Shown here: positions 27,789-38,154 of the stretch, one piece after another
How positions within the stretch are numbered: position 1 is the first letter of the stretch
How the letters are laid out: every line of letters starts with the position of its first letter
From: Paenibacillus algicola
GTDB taxonomy: Bacteria > Bacillota > Bacilli > Paenibacillales > Paenibacillaceae
Assembly: GCF_005577435.1 (NCBI RefSeq)
Contig: NZ_CP040396.1
Span: forward strand, 1,353,501-1,417,500
Reading direction: 5' to 3'
DNA length: 64,000 nt
Program-made: the position numbers and the translations under genes
Notes under the pieces: generated by a model
The model's input: the letters and a program-made list of their open reading frames with translations, nothing else
What the model was told of the DNA's origin: nothing
The model's database searches: none

Positions 27789-29198
27789 ATGCACATCGTC
27801 GTTGTTGGGTTGAATTACCGCACGGCGCCTGTTGCGGTCAGAGAACGTTTTGCCTTCGCGGAGCAGGATCTCCCTGAGGCGCTTGCACAGCTGAAATCGA
27901 CCAAGAGCGTACTGGAGGGCGTCGTTGTCGCCACCTGCAACCGGACAGAAATCTATGTGGTGGTTGACCGTCTTCATATGTGCGGATATTTTATTCGCAG
28001 CTTTATGGAGAAGTGGTTTGGCATCCCGCGTGAGGAATTTACGAAACACTTATATATATACGAAGAAGAACAGGCGATCTCGCACTTGTTTAAAGTAACC
28101 TCCGGCCTGGATTCCATGGTGATCGGCGAAACTCAGATTCTCGGTCAGGTCCGCAATGCCTTCCTGAAAGCTCAAGAGGAGAAGGCGACAGGCACTTGGT
28201 TCAATATGCTGTTCAAGCAGGCGATCACGCTTGCCAAGAAAGCCCACGCAGAAACCTCCATCGGAGAGAGTGCTGTTTCGGTCAGCTATGCAGCGGTGGA
28301 GCTGGGCAAGCGGATTTTCGGCACGTTTCACCATAAGAAGGTCATGATTCTTGGCGCCGGCAAAATGAGTGAGCTGACGGTAAAGCATCTTTATGCCAAT
28401 GGTGCTGCCGAGGTGATTGTAGCAAACCGGACTTTGGCTCGCGCTGAAGAGCTGGCTGATCGCTTCAAGGGCACTCCATGCACGATGACGGAGGCCATGA
28501 GCCGTCTGGGTGAAGTGGATATTATCATCAGCTCTACTGGAGCCAATGATTATGTGCTGGGTCCATCGCTTGTCAAGCAGAGCATGATGAAGCGGAAGTC
28601 CAAGCCCTTGTTTATGATCGACATTGCGGTACCGCGTGACATTGATCCTTCTGTCGGAGACGTAGAGAACGTATTTCTGTACGACATTGACGATCTGGAG
28701 GGAATCGTGGAGAGCAACCTCGAAATGCGGCGTTCGGAAGCCGTGAAGATCGAGCGGATGATTGAGGAAGAGATGGCCAATTTCTATCAATGGCTGAAGA
28801 CGCTTGGGGTAAGACCTGCGATCCGCGCTCTTCAAGACAAGTCTACCGGCATCTATGAAGAGACGCTGGAAAGCTTGTTTAACAAGCTTCCCGAGCTGGA
28901 CGACCGTCAGCGTAAGGTCATCCGGCGCCTGACGAAGAGCATCGTGAATCAGATGATGCATGATCCCATCAACCGGATTAAAGAGATGACAGGCGGTAAG
29001 CAAGCTCCGGAGGCACTGGAGTATTTCACCCAGATTTTTGCCCTGGAGGATCTGGTTCACGAGCAGGAGCAGGGGGCAAAGCGGAAGACTCCGGTTCAGG
29101 CACAGGTGAAGGAAAATGACACTGTTGTCCGTAAGGACGATCCGCTGGTGAAGGAGCGCAAGAGTATTCAGGCTCCTTTTGCTCCAGCTGTTCTGTAA
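27789..29198 (+). CDS. hemA: Glutamyl-tRNA reductase
   Basis: First committed step of C5 tetrapyrrole synthesis: reduces glutamyl-tRNA to glutamate-1-semialdehyde with NADPH. The 469-residue protein has the catalytic Cys50 in VVATCNRTEIY, the conserved VTSGLDSMVIGETQILGQVR, and the nucleotide-binding MILGAGKMSEL. It ends with the dimerisation helix and a variable charged tail (KRKTPVQAQ...). ATG 27789 follows GGCAGGTG. It heads the hemAX-sirC-hemC-cobA/hemD-hemB-hemL operon; hemX follows after 14 bases. Confidence 0.97.
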   Translation: MHIVVVGLNYRTAPVAVRERFAFAEQDLPEALAQLKSTKSVLEGVVVATCNRTEIYVVVDRLHMCGYFIRSFMEKWFGIPREEFTKHLYIYEEEQAISHLFKVTSGLDSMVIGETQILGQVRNAFLKAQEEKATGTWFNMLFKQAITLAKKAHAETSIGESAVSVSYAAVELGKRIFGTFHHKKVMILGAGKMSELTVKHLYANGAAEVIVANRTLARAEELADRFKGTPCTMTEAMSRLGEVDIIISSTGANDYVLGPSLVKQSMMKRKSKPLFMIDIAVPRDIDPSVGDVENVFLYDIDDLEGIVESNLEMRRSEAVKIERMIEEEMANFYQWLKTLGVRPAIRALQDKSTGIYEETLESLFNKLPELDDRQRKVIRRLTKSIVNQMMHDPINRIKEMTGGKQAPEALEYFTQIFALEDLVHEQEQGAKRKTPVQAQVKENDTVVRKDDPLVKERKSIQAPFAPAVL

Positions 29199-29212
29199 GG
29201 CGGTGAAGACAT

Positions 29213-30046
29213 ATGCCGCTCAATTATATGTATGATATTGGCATTTATATCTATGCCCTGAGCCTACTGTTTTACATTTCGGATTGCGTCCATCGCAATC
29301 GGACAGCAAAGCGGACCGGCGCGGGGCTTCTTGCCGTTGCTTTTGCCGTGCAGCTGCTGGTGACGGGCGTGAGGCTGTTCGGGGATTCAGCGCTGCCGGT
29401 GCTGACAACCTTCGACTTTTTGCTATTCTGTTCGTTAAGTCTGACATTGACCTCGCTGGTCATTACGTTTATGAAAAGGGCAGACCTGGCTCCTGTCATA
29501 CTCGGCATAGCAGGCTTTTGTGTCACCGTGTTTAACCGCATGATCATTACGACAGGCTTCAAGCCGATGGAAATGTGGGACATGTGGAGCTCGGTGAAGG
29601 GCCTGCTGGTGCTGCATATTACACTGGCAAGTGTCAGCTTCACTGCCCTTATGGTGGGGGCGGCCTTTGCGGGGATGTATCTCTTTTTGCACAGCAGGCT
29701 CAAAACGAAGAAATGGAACAGCCTCATTCGCAGGCTCCCGAGTCTGGAAATGCTCGACCGCTATTCCTATGCGGCTATTCTGTTCGGGATTTTACTGCTC
29801 GTGCTGTCTCTAACAATTGCGGTCATCTCGTTGATTCAGGAAGGGCAGCTGTCATTGCTCTGGGATTTGAAAGTGATAACGACCTTTATTGTGCTCTGCG
29901 TATATCTGAATTATTTCGTAAGGAGGACCATTCAGCGCAGATCGGGGCTGGAAACAGCGAGATGGGCCTTGATCGGCCTTGTCTTTATCGTTATTAACTT
30001 TCTGCTGAATGCCTGGTCGGGATTTCATGGATGGTCGGGGGTGTAA
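29213..30046 (+). CDS. hemX: HemX, cytochrome c assembly-type membrane protein
   Basis: A 277-residue polytopic membrane protein of the CcsA/HemX family, with about eight hydrophobic segments from IGIYIYALSLLFYI near the start to ALIGLVFIVINFLLNAW near the end. It includes the family WD-type signature GFKPMEMWDMWSSVKGLLVLH. In B. subtilis HemX lowers the cellular amount of HemA. ATG 29213 lies 14 bases after hemA, and sirC follows after six bases, so translation is coupled throughout. Confidence 0.93.
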   Translation: MPLNYMYDIGIYIYALSLLFYISDCVHRNRTAKRTGAGLLAVAFAVQLLVTGVRLFGDSALPVLTTFDFLLFCSLSLTLTSLVITFMKRADLAPVILGIAGFCVTVFNRMIITTGFKPMEMWDMWSSVKGLLVLHITLASVSFTALMVGAAFAGMYLFLHSRLKTKKWNSLIRRLPSLEMLDRYSYAAILFGILLLVLSLTIAVISLIQEGQLSLLWDLKVITTFIVLCVYLNYFVRRTIQRRSGLETARWALIGLVFIVINFLLNAWSGFHGWSGV

Positions 30047-30052
30047 TGGGGT

Positions 30053-30703
30053 TTGGTCCGATACGTTCCGGTAATGCTGAATTGTGAAGGAAAGTCCTGC
30101 GTCATTGCAGGTGGAGGAGCGGTTGCGGAACGAAAGGCTAGCAGCCTTCTGCAGGCCGGTGCCTCCGTACATATTATTAGTCCTGATGTCACGCCCCGTC
30201 TGGCAGCAATGGCTGATGAAGGCAGCGTGAGGTGGAGTGAGCGGGCTTATCAGCCCGGAGATCTGGAAGGCGCATTTCTGGTATATGCGGCTACAGAGCA
30301 TGAAGAGGTCAACCACCTGATTGCGGAGGAGGCAAGAAGCCTCGGAACGCTGGTAAACATAGCCCATCATGGAGAGGCCGGTGATTTCATCAGCCCGGCG
30401 GTGCTCCGGCGGGGGCGGCTGACGCTTGCCGTAACTACAGCAGGGGCGGGCCCGCTCGCTTCTGTTCAGCTATGCAGGCATTTAGAGAGTGAGCTCGGGA
30501 GCTCCTTTGATCTTTATCTGGAGTTTCTATATGAGCTTCGTCAGGGAATCAAGAAGCAGGTGAAGACCCCTTCAGAGCGGCATCGCCTGATGCGGGCTAT
30601 ACATGAGCAGGATCTATGGCTTGACATTGAGCGTGGAGATTTTATTCCCTGGACTCCGGCGCAAATACAAAACTGGATTACAGACAATCAGGAGGCGGAA
30701 TGA
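30053..30703 (+). CDS. Precorrin-2 dehydrogenase / sirohydrochlorin ferrochelatase-type protein
   Basis: A 216-residue protein with an NAD-binding fold at the start ([20 protein letters not shown]) and the family block [20 protein letters not shown], followed by a short helical tail. It corresponds to the N-terminal half of CysG (also called SirC or YlnF), which oxidises precorrin-2 to sirohydrochlorin. It starts at TTG 30053, since no ATG in frame has a site, and overlaps hemC by four bases (ATGA). With the methyltransferase half of the cobA/hemD gene it supplies the sirohaem branch. Confidence 0.9.
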   Translation: MVRYVPVMLNCEGKSCVIAGGGAVAERKASSLLQAGASVHIISPDVTPRLAAMADEGSVRWSERAYQPGDLEGAFLVYAATEHEEVNHLIAEEARSLGTLVNIAHHGEAGDFISPAVLRRGRLTLAVTTAGAGPLASVQLCRHLESELGSSFDLYLEFLYELRQGIKKQVKTPSERHRLMRAIHEQDLWLDIERGDFIPWTPAQIQNWITDNQEAE

Positions 30704-31659
30704 TGAGAACCATCGTAGTGGGAAGCAGACAGAGTGCTCTGGCACTTACGCAAACGGGACAGGTGATCGACGATTTGACCCGGCTGTGTAAGGAGCATGG
30801 GCTTGAATATACATTTGAGGTACAGAAAATCGTGACCAAAGGCGACCGCATCCTGGATGTGACGCTGTCCAAGGTTGGAGGGAAGGGTCTGTTCGTTAAG
30901 GAAATCGAGCAGGCGTTGATCGATGGCAGCATTGATATGGCAGTGCACAGCATGAAGGACATGCCGTCCGTGCTTCCGGAGGGCTTAACGACAGGGGCGG
31001 TCCCGAAACGCAAGGACCCTCGGGACTGCCTGATTTCTCATATTGCGGGCAGCCTGGATGAGCTTCCTGAAGGCGCAAAGGTAGGGACAAGCAGCTTGAG
31101 AAGATCGAGCCAGCTGAAGGCGTATCGCCCGGATCTGCAGATTGAATGGATCAGGGGGAATATTGATTCACGCCTGCGGAAGCTCCAGAACGGAGAGTTC
31201 CAAGCGATTATTCTGGCGGCAGCCGGTCTGCAGCGCATGGGCTGGGAGGATGTCATTACAGCTTATCTTCCCTCTGATATTTGCCTGCCTGCGGTAGGCC
31301 AAGGCGCGCTCGGCATTGAATGCCGGACAGAGGATGAAGACCTACTGGCATTGCTGAAGCTCTACAATGATGACGATACAGCGCAAACGGTCGCAGCGGA
31401 GCGCAGATATTTGTATGAGCTGAACGGCGGATGCCAGGTGCCGATTGGCGCGCATGCGGTCTGGATGGACGCCCCGGAGGGACATGCGCAGGAGGGACAA
31501 AGAATCATTCAATTGACTGGAATGGTCGGCTCGCCGGACGGGGAGCGCATCTTGAAAGAAAGCTCTATGGGAGTGGAGCCGGATAGCTTGGGCATCCAGG
31601 TTGCAGATTTGTTGAAATCTGGCGGTGCCGAGGAGATATTGTCACAGGTTAGGGGATGA
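30700..31659 (+). CDS. hemC: Hydroxymethylbilane synthase (porphobilinogen deaminase)
   Basis: Joins four porphobilinogens into hydroxymethylbilane. The 319-residue protein has [16 protein letters not shown], the loop [20 protein letters not shown], and Cys245 in [10 protein letters not shown], which carries the dipyrromethane cofactor. ATG 30700 follows AGGAGG and overlaps the stop of the preceding gene; an ATG directly after it is equally possible. The next gene begins seven bases after the stop. Confidence 0.97.
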   Translation: MMRTIVVGSRQSALALTQTGQVIDDLTRLCKEHGLEYTFEVQKIVTKGDRILDVTLSKVGGKGLFVKEIEQALIDGSIDMAVHSMKDMPSVLPEGLTTGAVPKRKDPRDCLISHIAGSLDELPEGAKVGTSSLRRSSQLKAYRPDLQIEWIRGNIDSRLRKLQNGEFQAIILAAAGLQRMGWEDVITAYLPSDICLPAVGQGALGIECRTEDEDLLALLKLYNDDDTAQTVAAERRYLYELNGGCQVPIGAHAVWMDAPEGHAQEGQRIIQLTGMVGSPDGERILKESSMGVEPDSLGIQVADLLKSGGAEEILSQVRG

Positions 31660-31665
31660 AGAAGC

Positions 31666-33219
31666 ATGACGGGGAAGGTTTATCTGGTCGGAGCTGGACC
31701 GGGCGATGCGCGTTTGATTACGGTGAAAGGGAAGGACTGTCTGGAACAGGCCGATGCCGTTGTCTATGACCGGTTAGCTTCTCCGCGGTTGTTACGGTGG
31801 CTGCAGCCGGGGGTACAAAAGATTTATGTCGGCAAGCTTCCGGATCGCCATACCATGAAGCAGGAGGAAATCAACCAGCTGCTGGTGGATTTGGCTCTGG
31901 AGGGGAAGACGGTGGTGAGGCTCAAGGGAGGAGATCCCACGATCTTCGGACGCGTGGGGGAAGAAGCCGAGCTGTTATATAAGCACGGAATCCCTTTCGA
32001 GATTGTACCCGGCATTACTTCTTCGATCAGTGTTCCTGCATATGCCGGGATTCCCGTAACCCATCGGGACCTGGCCTCATCTTTATCGATTATTACCGGC
32101 CATGAAAGCCCGGATAAGCTGGACCGAATGATTCAATGGGACAAGGTGACTCATGCAACCGGAACGCTCATCTTTATGATGGGCGTTGCCAAGATCGGTT
32201 ACATCAGTCGTCAGCTGATGCTTCATGGCAAGCCGCCGGAAACACCCGTAGCCTTGATCCGCTGGGGAACGAGGGCAGAGCAGGATACCCTGGTCGGAAC
32301 GCTTCAGGATATTGAAGAGAAGGTGAACGCACTGCGGTTTGAGCCTCCTGCTGTTATTGTAGTCGGAGAAGTTGTACACCAGCGCTCTCGTTTGAAATGG
32401 TCAGAGCAGCTTCCGTTGTTCGGCAAGCGCATTCTGGTAACCCGTTCCCGGAAGCAGGAAAGTCTGCTTGTGAAGCGGATTGAAGAGCTGGGCGGAGAGC
32501 CGTATGAATTTCCGGTCATTGAGATGGTCATGCCTTCACCCGGCAAGCTGCAGGAAATCAGTCGCGCTTTGGAGCAGCTTCAGACGTATGCTTGGGTGTT
32601 TTTCACAAGCGTGAATGGAGTAGAGTATTTCTTCCGCCATCTTAATGCTTCCGGGCAAGATATCAGGTCTCTCGCGGAAGCACGGATTGCCGCAGTCGGC
32701 CCGGCAACGGGAGCCGCGCTTCGCGAGCGGGGCATTGCTGCAGAGGTGCTGGAAAGCCGCTTCCAGGCTGAGGGACTGATTGACGCCTTTGCCGGGGAAT
32801 TGCAGCCTGGACAGGCGGTGCTGCTCCCCCGGGGTGATCTGGCCCGAGACTGGCTTCCCGGCCAATTGCGAGACATGGGGCTCCAGGTGACGGATCTTCC
32901 GATTTATGAGACAGTCATGCCCGAAGAGGAAGATGAGGAGCTGCTGCGGCTGCTGCAGGAAGGCGGTATTCATGCGGTGACCTTCACCAGCTCATCCACG
33001 GTGACTCATCTGCTGGCGATGCTGGAGCGCATGGGTGTCCAAAGCCCGGTTCAGCTGTTAGAGGGCGCAGCTGCCGCCTGTATTGGACCGATTACGGCCG
33101 ATACGGCTCAGCAAGCGGGACTGAAAGGGTTGATTCTCGCTAAGGAAGCGACCATCGAGAGCCTGGTAGAGGCACTCTGTGAGTGGAATAAAGATGAACC
33201 GAGACGATTTCGGGATTAA
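31666..33219 (+). CDS. Fused uroporphyrinogen-III C-methyltransferase and uroporphyrinogen-III synthase
   Basis: A 517-residue two-domain enzyme. Residues 1-240 are an SUMT/CobA methylase (VYLVGAGPGDARLITVKG, VVRLKGGDPTIFGR, GIPVTHRDLASS), which makes precorrin-2. Residues 255-510 are a HemD-type synthase (ILVTRSRKQESLLVKRIEEL, VFFTSVNGVEYFF, AVTFTSSSTV), which closes the tetrapyrrole ring. In B. subtilis these are separate genes and hemD alone lies in the hem operon. The fusion puts the branch-point substrate and the first sirohaem enzyme on one chain. ATG 31666 follows AGGGGATGAAG. Confidence 0.95.
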   Translation: MTGKVYLVGAGPGDARLITVKGKDCLEQADAVVYDRLASPRLLRWLQPGVQKIYVGKLPDRHTMKQEEINQLLVDLALEGKTVVRLKGGDPTIFGRVGEEAELLYKHGIPFEIVPGITSSISVPAYAGIPVTHRDLASSLSIITGHESPDKLDRMIQWDKVTHATGTLIFMMGVAKIGYISRQLMLHGKPPETPVALIRWGTRAEQDTLVGTLQDIEEKVNALRFEPPAVIVVGEVVHQRSRLKWSEQLPLFGKRILVTRSRKQESLLVKRIEELGGEPYEFPVIEMVMPSPGKLQEISRALEQLQTYAWVFFTSVNGVEYFFRHLNASGQDIRSLAEARIAAVGPATGAALRERGIAAEVLESRFQAEGLIDAFAGELQPGQAVLLPRGDLARDWLPGQLRDMGLQVTDLPIYETVMPEEEDEELLRLLQEGGIHAVTFTSSSTVTHLLAMLERMGVQSPVQLLEGAAAACIGPITADTAQQAGLKGLILAKEATIESLVEALCEWNKDEPRRFRD

Positions 33220-33243
33220 CATACAGCTATGGAGGGATTGGAC

Positions 33244-34245
33244 ATGAGTTTTCCGATAGTAAGGCATCGCCGTTTGCGCCGGACTGCTGCGATTCGCAGT
33301 ATGGTCCGCGAGAACGTACTTCATGTGGAGGATTTGATCCAGCCGATATTCGTTGCACACGGCAGCGGAATCAAGAATGAAATATCTTCCATGCCGGGCG
33401 TGTATCACTTTTCACTGGACACCTTGAAGCCAGAGGTGGATGAGATTGCGGCGCTGGGAATCCCGGCAGTGTTGCTGTTCGGCATTCCGGAGAGCAAGGA
33501 CGAGGTGGGCAGCTCCGGCTTTGACGAGCAGGGCATTGTCCAGGAGGCGACTCGTCTGATCAAGTCGTGGTATCCGGATCTGATGGTCATTGCCGACACC
33601 TGTCTGTGTGAGTTTACGGATCACGGTCACTGCGGCATGGTGCACACCTATGAACGTGAGGGACAGCTGTGCGGAGATGTCATGAATGATGAATCGCTGG
33701 AGCTGCTTGCGCGAACGGCCGTCTCCCAGGCGAAGGCAGGGGCGGACATTATTGCTCCATCCAATATGATGGACGGCTTTGTTCAGGCCATCCGATCGGC
33801 ACTGGATGAAGAGGGCTTTGAGCATATTCCAATCATGTCGTATTCGGTCAAGTATGCCTCTGCGTTTTACGGCCCGTTCCGGGAGGCGGCGGATTCAGCT
33901 CCGCAGTTTGGCGATCGAAAGACGTATCAGATGGATCCGGCTAATAGCCGTGAAGCACTGCGGGAAGCAGAGACCGATGTGCTTGAAGGTGCAGATATGC
34001 TGATGGTGAAGCCGGGCCTCGCCTATCTGGACATCGTTCGCCAGCTTCGGGATCAATTCGACCTGCCGCTGGTGGTGTACAATGTAAGCGGAGAATATTC
34101 CATGGTCAAGGCAGCCTCGATGCAGGGCTGGATTGATGAGAAGGCGATCGTTATGGAAAAGCTAACCGGCATGAAGCGCGCGGGTGCGGATATGATCATT
34201 ACGTATTTTTCCAAGCAGGCAGCAGGCTGGCTCCGTCAGCGTTAA
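33244..34245 (+). CDS. hemB: Delta-aminolevulinic acid dehydratase (porphobilinogen synthase)
   Basis: Condenses two 5-aminolevulinate molecules to porphobilinogen. The 333-residue protein begins [17 protein letters not shown], has the zinc-site type cysteines in [12 protein letters not shown], and the two active-site lysines in [13 protein letters not shown] and [12 protein letters not shown]. The ATG at 33244 is seven bases after GGAGGG; the in-frame ATG at 33229 precedes that site. hemL follows after 55 bases. Confidence 0.97.
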   Translation: MSFPIVRHRRLRRTAAIRSMVRENVLHVEDLIQPIFVAHGSGIKNEISSMPGVYHFSLDTLKPEVDEIAALGIPAVLLFGIPESKDEVGSSGFDEQGIVQEATRLIKSWYPDLMVIADTCLCEFTDHGHCGMVHTYEREGQLCGDVMNDESLELLARTAVSQAKAGADIIAPSNMMDGFVQAIRSALDEEGFEHIPIMSYSVKYASAFYGPFREAADSAPQFGDRKTYQMDPANSREALREAETDVLEGADMLMVKPGLAYLDIVRQLRDQFDLPLVVYNVSGEYSMVKAASMQGWIDEKAIVMEKLTGMKRAGADMIITYFSKQAAGWLRQR

Positions 34246-34300
34246 GAGGCTTGGCATGAATGGCACAAATCGTCTTCCAGACAGTTAGGAGTGAATTGAA

Positions 34301-35596
34301 ATGAATCAACACCAACGCAAGGAAGAAGCATCGCGTAATGCTTTTGAGGAAGCGAAGCAATACATCCCAGGTGGTGTGAACAGTCCGGTCCGGGCTTTTA
34401 AATCGGTAGGCTTGACGCCCATCTATATGGATCGCGGCGAAGGCAGCCGGGTGTATGACATTGATGGCAACTCTTTTATTGATTATGTAGGCTCATGGGG
34501 TCCGCTCATTATGGGGCACGCGCATCCTGCCGTTGTCGATGTCCTGCGGGATACGGCAGTAAAAGGCACGAGCTTTGGTGCGCCGACGCTTCTGGAAACC
34601 GAGATGGCGAAGCTCGTCTGTGAGCGGGTACCGTCGATTGAGGTAGTTCGAATGGTCAATTCCGGGACGGAAGCGACCATGAGCGCAATTCGCTTGGCGA
34701 GAGGCTATACCGGACGTACCAAAATTATCAAATTCGAAGGCTCCTACCATGGTCATGCCGACAGTCTTCTGATCAAGGCCGGCTCTGGCATTGCAACTCT
34801 GGGGCTGCCGGACAGTCCGGGCGTTCCGGAATCGGTAGCTACGAACACGATCGCCGTCCCTTACAACGATCTGGAGTCTATCGAGCTGGCGTTTGAGCGG
34901 TTTGGAGAAGAAATTGCCGCTATTATTGTGGAGCCGGTGGCGGGCAACATGGGTGTCGTTCCGCCGGCGGTAGGCTTTCTGGAAGGCTTGAGAAGGGTGA
35001 CCTCCCAGTACGGCAGCCTGCTCATATTCGATGAAGTGATGACCGGCTTCCGGGTAGACCTTCACTGTGCGCAGGGGCGTTACGGAGTCACACCGGACCT
35101 GACCTGCCTTGGCAAGGTCATTGGCGGTGGACTGCCTGTAGGCGCGTACGGCGGCCGCAGAGAGATTATGGAGCAGATCGCACCGGCGGGGCCGATCTAT
35201 CAGGCCGGAACGTTGAGCGGCAATCCGCTGGCTATGGCAGCCGGGTATACGACACTGTCGCTGCTTACCCCTGAAGTATATGCCCAGCTTGAAGAGCGGG
35301 GAGCACGTCTGCAAGCTGGCTTCGAGCGCAATAGCCGGGAGCTTGGCATTCCATTGACGATTAACCGGGTAGGTTCGATGGTATGTCCGTTCTTTACGGA
35401 GAAGGAGGTCGTAAATTTCGACACCGCGAAGACAAGCGACTTGTCGAGATTCACCTCATACTTTGCCGGTATGGTGCATGAGGGCATCAGTGTACCTCCT
35501 TCCCAGTTTGAAGGCATGTTCATTTCGGCTGCGCACAGCGTGGAGGATATTGACGCTACTATTGAAGCCAACTACCGCGCGCTGCAAAGCCTGTGA
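34301..35596 (+). CDS. hemL: Glutamate-1-semialdehyde 2,1-aminomutase
   Basis: A PLP enzyme that converts glutamate-1-semialdehyde to 5-aminolevulinate, the step after HemA. The 431-residue protein has [15 protein letters not shown] near the start, [30 protein letters not shown], and the PLP lysine Lys272 in [19 protein letters not shown] 34301 follows TTAGGAGTG. Its stop overlaps the start of the pseudouridine synthase gene (GTGA), an unusual tight coupling at the end of the hem operon. Confidence 0.97.
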   Translation: MNQHQRKEEASRNAFEEAKQYIPGGVNSPVRAFKSVGLTPIYMDRGEGSRVYDIDGNSFIDYVGSWGPLIMGHAHPAVVDVLRDTAVKGTSFGAPTLLETEMAKLVCERVPSIEVVRMVNSGTEATMSAIRLARGYTGRTKIIKFEGSYHGHADSLLIKAGSGIATLGLPDSPGVPESVATNTIAVPYNDLESIELAFERFGEEIAAIIVEPVAGNMGVVPPAVGFLEGLRRVTSQYGSLLIFDEVMTGFRVDLHCAQGRYGVTPDLTCLGKVIGGGLPVGAYGGRREIMEQIAPAGPIYQAGTLSGNPLAMAAGYTTLSLLTPEVYAQLEERGARLQAGFERNSRELGIPLTINRVGSMVCPFFTEKEVVNFDTAKTSDLSRFTSYFAGMVHEGISVPPSQFEGMFISAAHSVEDIDATIEANYRALQSL

Positions 35597-36501
35597 GCCT
35601 CTACCAAGGTGCCTGGCTGCGCCGGGGCGAATGGCTGGAGCTGACACCCGGCAAGGTGCTAACGGCTGCAAGTGACCGTGAATCGGCAACGGAGGCTTGG
35701 CTCAAGGAGCAGCTCGGGATGCCTGAGAAGCTGATACGCTGCCTGAGAAGTGAGGGTGCGCTTCAGTGGCGCGGAGACCGTCTCCGTCTGCAGCTGTTTC
35801 CTGCCGTTGCGGCCGGGATTGAGCCGCGGTGCGCAGAGCTCGACATTTTGTATGAGGATGATTTCTGCCTGGTGGTCAACAAGCCGGCCGGGATGGCAGT
35901 CCATCCGGACTCCTCGAGCTCGGAGCTGACCTTGAATCACGCGGTAGCCTGGCATTTTCATACCCATGGCACCAAGGCCGCTGTCCGTCATGTCCATCGA
36001 CTGGATAAGGATACCACGGGGCCGGTGCTGTACGGCAAGAATGAATTTGCTCTCCTGAAGCTGGATGAGGCGATGCGGAACAAAGAAATCGTACGCAGAT
36101 ATGCTGCACTGGTGCAGGGAGTCGTGTCTCACAAGCTGAAGGTTATTGATCTGCCTATCGGCAAAGACCGGCATCATCCTAAGCGGCGCAGAGTATCACT
36201 GACCGGACAGCATGCCGTGACGCGAATCCTCTCGGTAGAGCCGTATCGGCAAGCAAGCCTCCTGTTCTTGAGTCTGGAGACGGGGCGGACCCACCAGCTT
36301 CGGGTGCATCTCAGCCATATGGGACATCCTATTTTGGGCGATCCGCTGTATGGTGCCTCGTTTGGCAGCTTCCAGCGTCAGGCGCTTCATGGAGCGGAGC
36401 TTTCCTTCAGGCATCCGTTAACCGGAGAAGAGCTGCTTCTGGAGGCACCCTGGCCGCAGGATTTAATGGAGCTGAAGGAGCTTGTTCAGCAGGAGAGATG
36501 A
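35593..36501 (+). CDS. RluA/RluD-family RNA pseudouridine synthase
   Basis: A 302-residue pseudouridine synthase. The catalytic motif is HRLDKDTTG with Asp138; the family usually has HRLDRDTSG, so two positions are conservatively changed. Other blocks are [13 protein letters not shown] and [27 protein letters not shown]. An S4-like N-terminal segment precedes the catalytic part. The target uridine cannot be deduced. It starts at GTG 35593, four bases into the hemL stop, and is closed by a terminator at 36513. Confidence 0.92.
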   Translation: MSLYQGAWLRRGEWLELTPGKVLTAASDRESATEAWLKEQLGMPEKLIRCLRSEGALQWRGDRLRLQLFPAVAAGIEPRCAELDILYEDDFCLVVNKPAGMAVHPDSSSSELTLNHAVAWHFHTHGTKAAVRHVHRLDKDTTGPVLYGKNEFALLKLDEAMRNKEIVRRYAALVQGVVSHKLKVIDLPIGKDRHHPKRRRVSLTGQHAVTRILSVEPYRQASLLFLSLETGRTHQLRVHLSHMGHPILGDPLYGASFGSFQRQALHGAELSFRHPLTGEELLLEAPWPQDLMELKELVQQER

Positions 36502-36512
36502 ATGATGATTTG

Positions 36513-36536
36513 AGACCGCTGCGGCGGTCTTTTTTT
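36513..36536 (+). terminator. Terminator of the hem operon
   Basis: AGACCGC/GCGGTCT hairpin followed by seven T, 12 bases after the pseudouridine synthase stop. Confidence 0.9.
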
Positions 36537-36669
36537 ATGTTCTGGCTTCCATCTCGCTCAAAACAGGCATGCCCGCCCGTTCACGGCATATAGATTAAGG
36601 GAGTGACCATAACGGGCTCATGCCGCGGAATTGCCGCGGATAGTATACGCCAAAAAGGAGGACATTCCC

Positions 36670-37905
36670 GTGTTCGACCAGTCCTACGGATTGCGGTTTG
36701 ATATTTACGAGCGCATCATTTTAGCGGAAGATCTGCCGGGAATTGAAGAGCTGGAGGAGGCTGAGCTGATTCCTCATATCCAGGTGATTCACCAGGGAGA
36801 GCAAGCTGCCCTGCGGGGTCATCTGCTGTTAGCCGGACTGTACAAGGGGGACACCCCGGAGCAGGAAACCGAGCCGCTGGAGCATTGGATTCCCGTTGAG
36901 ATCACGGTTCCGATGAATCGGGTTTCCTCGCTGGAGGACATTGCCGTCGAGATTGAGAATTTTGATGTTGATGTGCTGTCCAAGCGAGGGTTAAACATTA
37001 CCGGTGTGTTGTCCTTAAAAGGAATCCAAGGCGGGGTGCAGGGCTACGGCAGCGACCAAGCCTGGCAAGATGAAGAAATTTCGGTCGTACATGCTCCTGC
37101 AGATTCGCAACAGCAGGAGGAAGAAGCACGCCGCGAAGCCTCACAGGAGGTGTATACGGCCAATTCTTTTGAGGCAGTGAACGAGCCTGCAGCAGCGGAG
37201 CCTGAGCTTGAGGCTGTCCCGAGAGGGGCGGCAGAGACCACAAACGAATCAAAGGCGGACTCCACTCCCCTGACGGCAGAGAGCACTCAAGCTGACGCTG
37301 CAGCGCCGGTGCCGAGTGTATGGAGCTTTGAGCGTCAGCAATCCGGCTGGCCGGAGGAGCTTCAGGACGAAGAAAGGCAGGATGAGAAAGAAACTGCCGA
37401 GCCGGAGCAGGCTGCGGAGACTGTAGAACATACTCCAGATACCTTGGAAACCGAGGCTGAACAGCCGGAAACGATCGCGCTGGAGGGAGGCATTCAGGAA
37501 AGCGCAGAGCTGCAGGAGGAAGAAGTGCCCGCGAAGCCGGAGCTTAAGGTGGCCTTCAGCAGCAAAAACAGTACGGTTAGCAGCACTGGCAGTGCAGGCT
37601 TCTCCTCATTGCTGCATCCCGGCCGTCTGACTTCGGAAGGAGAAGCGGCTTCCATTCCTGCGGAAGAGCCAGCAGCGAATGAGCCTGAGCGGCAAGCAGG
37701 AGAGGACGTGCAATGGAAGTCCTTGTTCCTGGGAGCACGGCAGGAAGAAACGCCGTTCCGAAAGGTTCGCTTATGCATTGTGCAGAGGGAAGAGACGCTG
37801 GAGGGCATTGCAGAGCGCTACCAGCTGAGTCCGCGCGAGCTGCTGCTATATAACCGCTTGTCGGAGCAGAGTGTCGAAGAGGGGCAAATTTTGTACATCC
37901 CGTAG
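36670..37905 (+). CDS. spoVID: SpoVID-like spore coat morphogenetic protein with LysM domain
   Basis: Guides encasement of the spore by coat proteins. The 411-residue protein has an N-terminal domain (YGLRFDIYERIIL..., about 1-125) as in SpoVID. A long acidic low-complexity middle rich in Glu, Ala, Pro and Gln follows (about 130-360), then a C-terminal LysM domain (LCIVQREETLEGIAERYQLS to EEGQILYIP). The GTG at 36670 is nine bases after AGGAGG; the upstream ATG at 36631 lies before the site. In B. subtilis spoVID also follows hemL. Sigma-E control is expected from that homologue, but no clear promoter was seen. Confidence 0.88.
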   Translation: MFDQSYGLRFDIYERIILAEDLPGIEELEEAELIPHIQVIHQGEQAALRGHLLLAGLYKGDTPEQETEPLEHWIPVEITVPMNRVSSLEDIAVEIENFDVDVLSKRGLNITGVLSLKGIQGGVQGYGSDQAWQDEEISVVHAPADSQQQEEEARREASQEVYTANSFEAVNEPAAAEPELEAVPRGAAETTNESKADSTPLTAESTQADAAAPVPSVWSFERQQSGWPEELQDEERQDEKETAEPEQAAETVEHTPDTLETEAEQPETIALEGGIQESAELQEEEVPAKPELKVAFSSKNSTVSSTGSAGFSSLLHPGRLTSEGEAASIPAEEPAANEPERQAGEDVQWKSLFLGARQEETPFRKVRLCIVQREETLEGIAERYQLSPRELLLYNRLSEQSVEEGQILYIP

Positions 37906-37950
37906 CTGGCCTGAACCGTTGATGGAATGCTTATGCGGCAGTTGCTTATT

Positions 37951-37999
37951 AAAAGCTGTTTCCCTGGGGATTTTTATGCCTGGTGGGGAACAGCTTTTT
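37951..37999 (+). terminator. Terminator after spoVID
   Basis: AAAAGCTGTTTCCC pairs with GGGGAACAGCTTTTT around a loop. Confidence 0.85.
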
Positions 38000-38082
38000 G
38001 CTGTGTTAGGACGGTTTAATTCGGTGCTGCTTCGTCATAAAGCGGCCCTGCCGTTTTCTCACAGCGGCGGTACCTGCAAAGA

Positions 38083-38112
38083 TTGACGGTCATGCCTTAA
38101 AAAGGTTATAGT
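38083..38112 (+). promoter_or_regulatory. Promoter of the valS T-box transcript
   Basis: TTGACG and TATAGT with an 18-base spacer, just upstream of the T-box leader. Confidence 0.7.
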
Positions 38113-38154
38113 ATCTATAGCCAAATTCAAAAAGCAGTAACCCCATACCATCAT

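Noticed and set aside
28050-29060. 336-residue open frame antisense to hemA
   Set aside because: Shadow frame of a well-supported gene with no independent signals.
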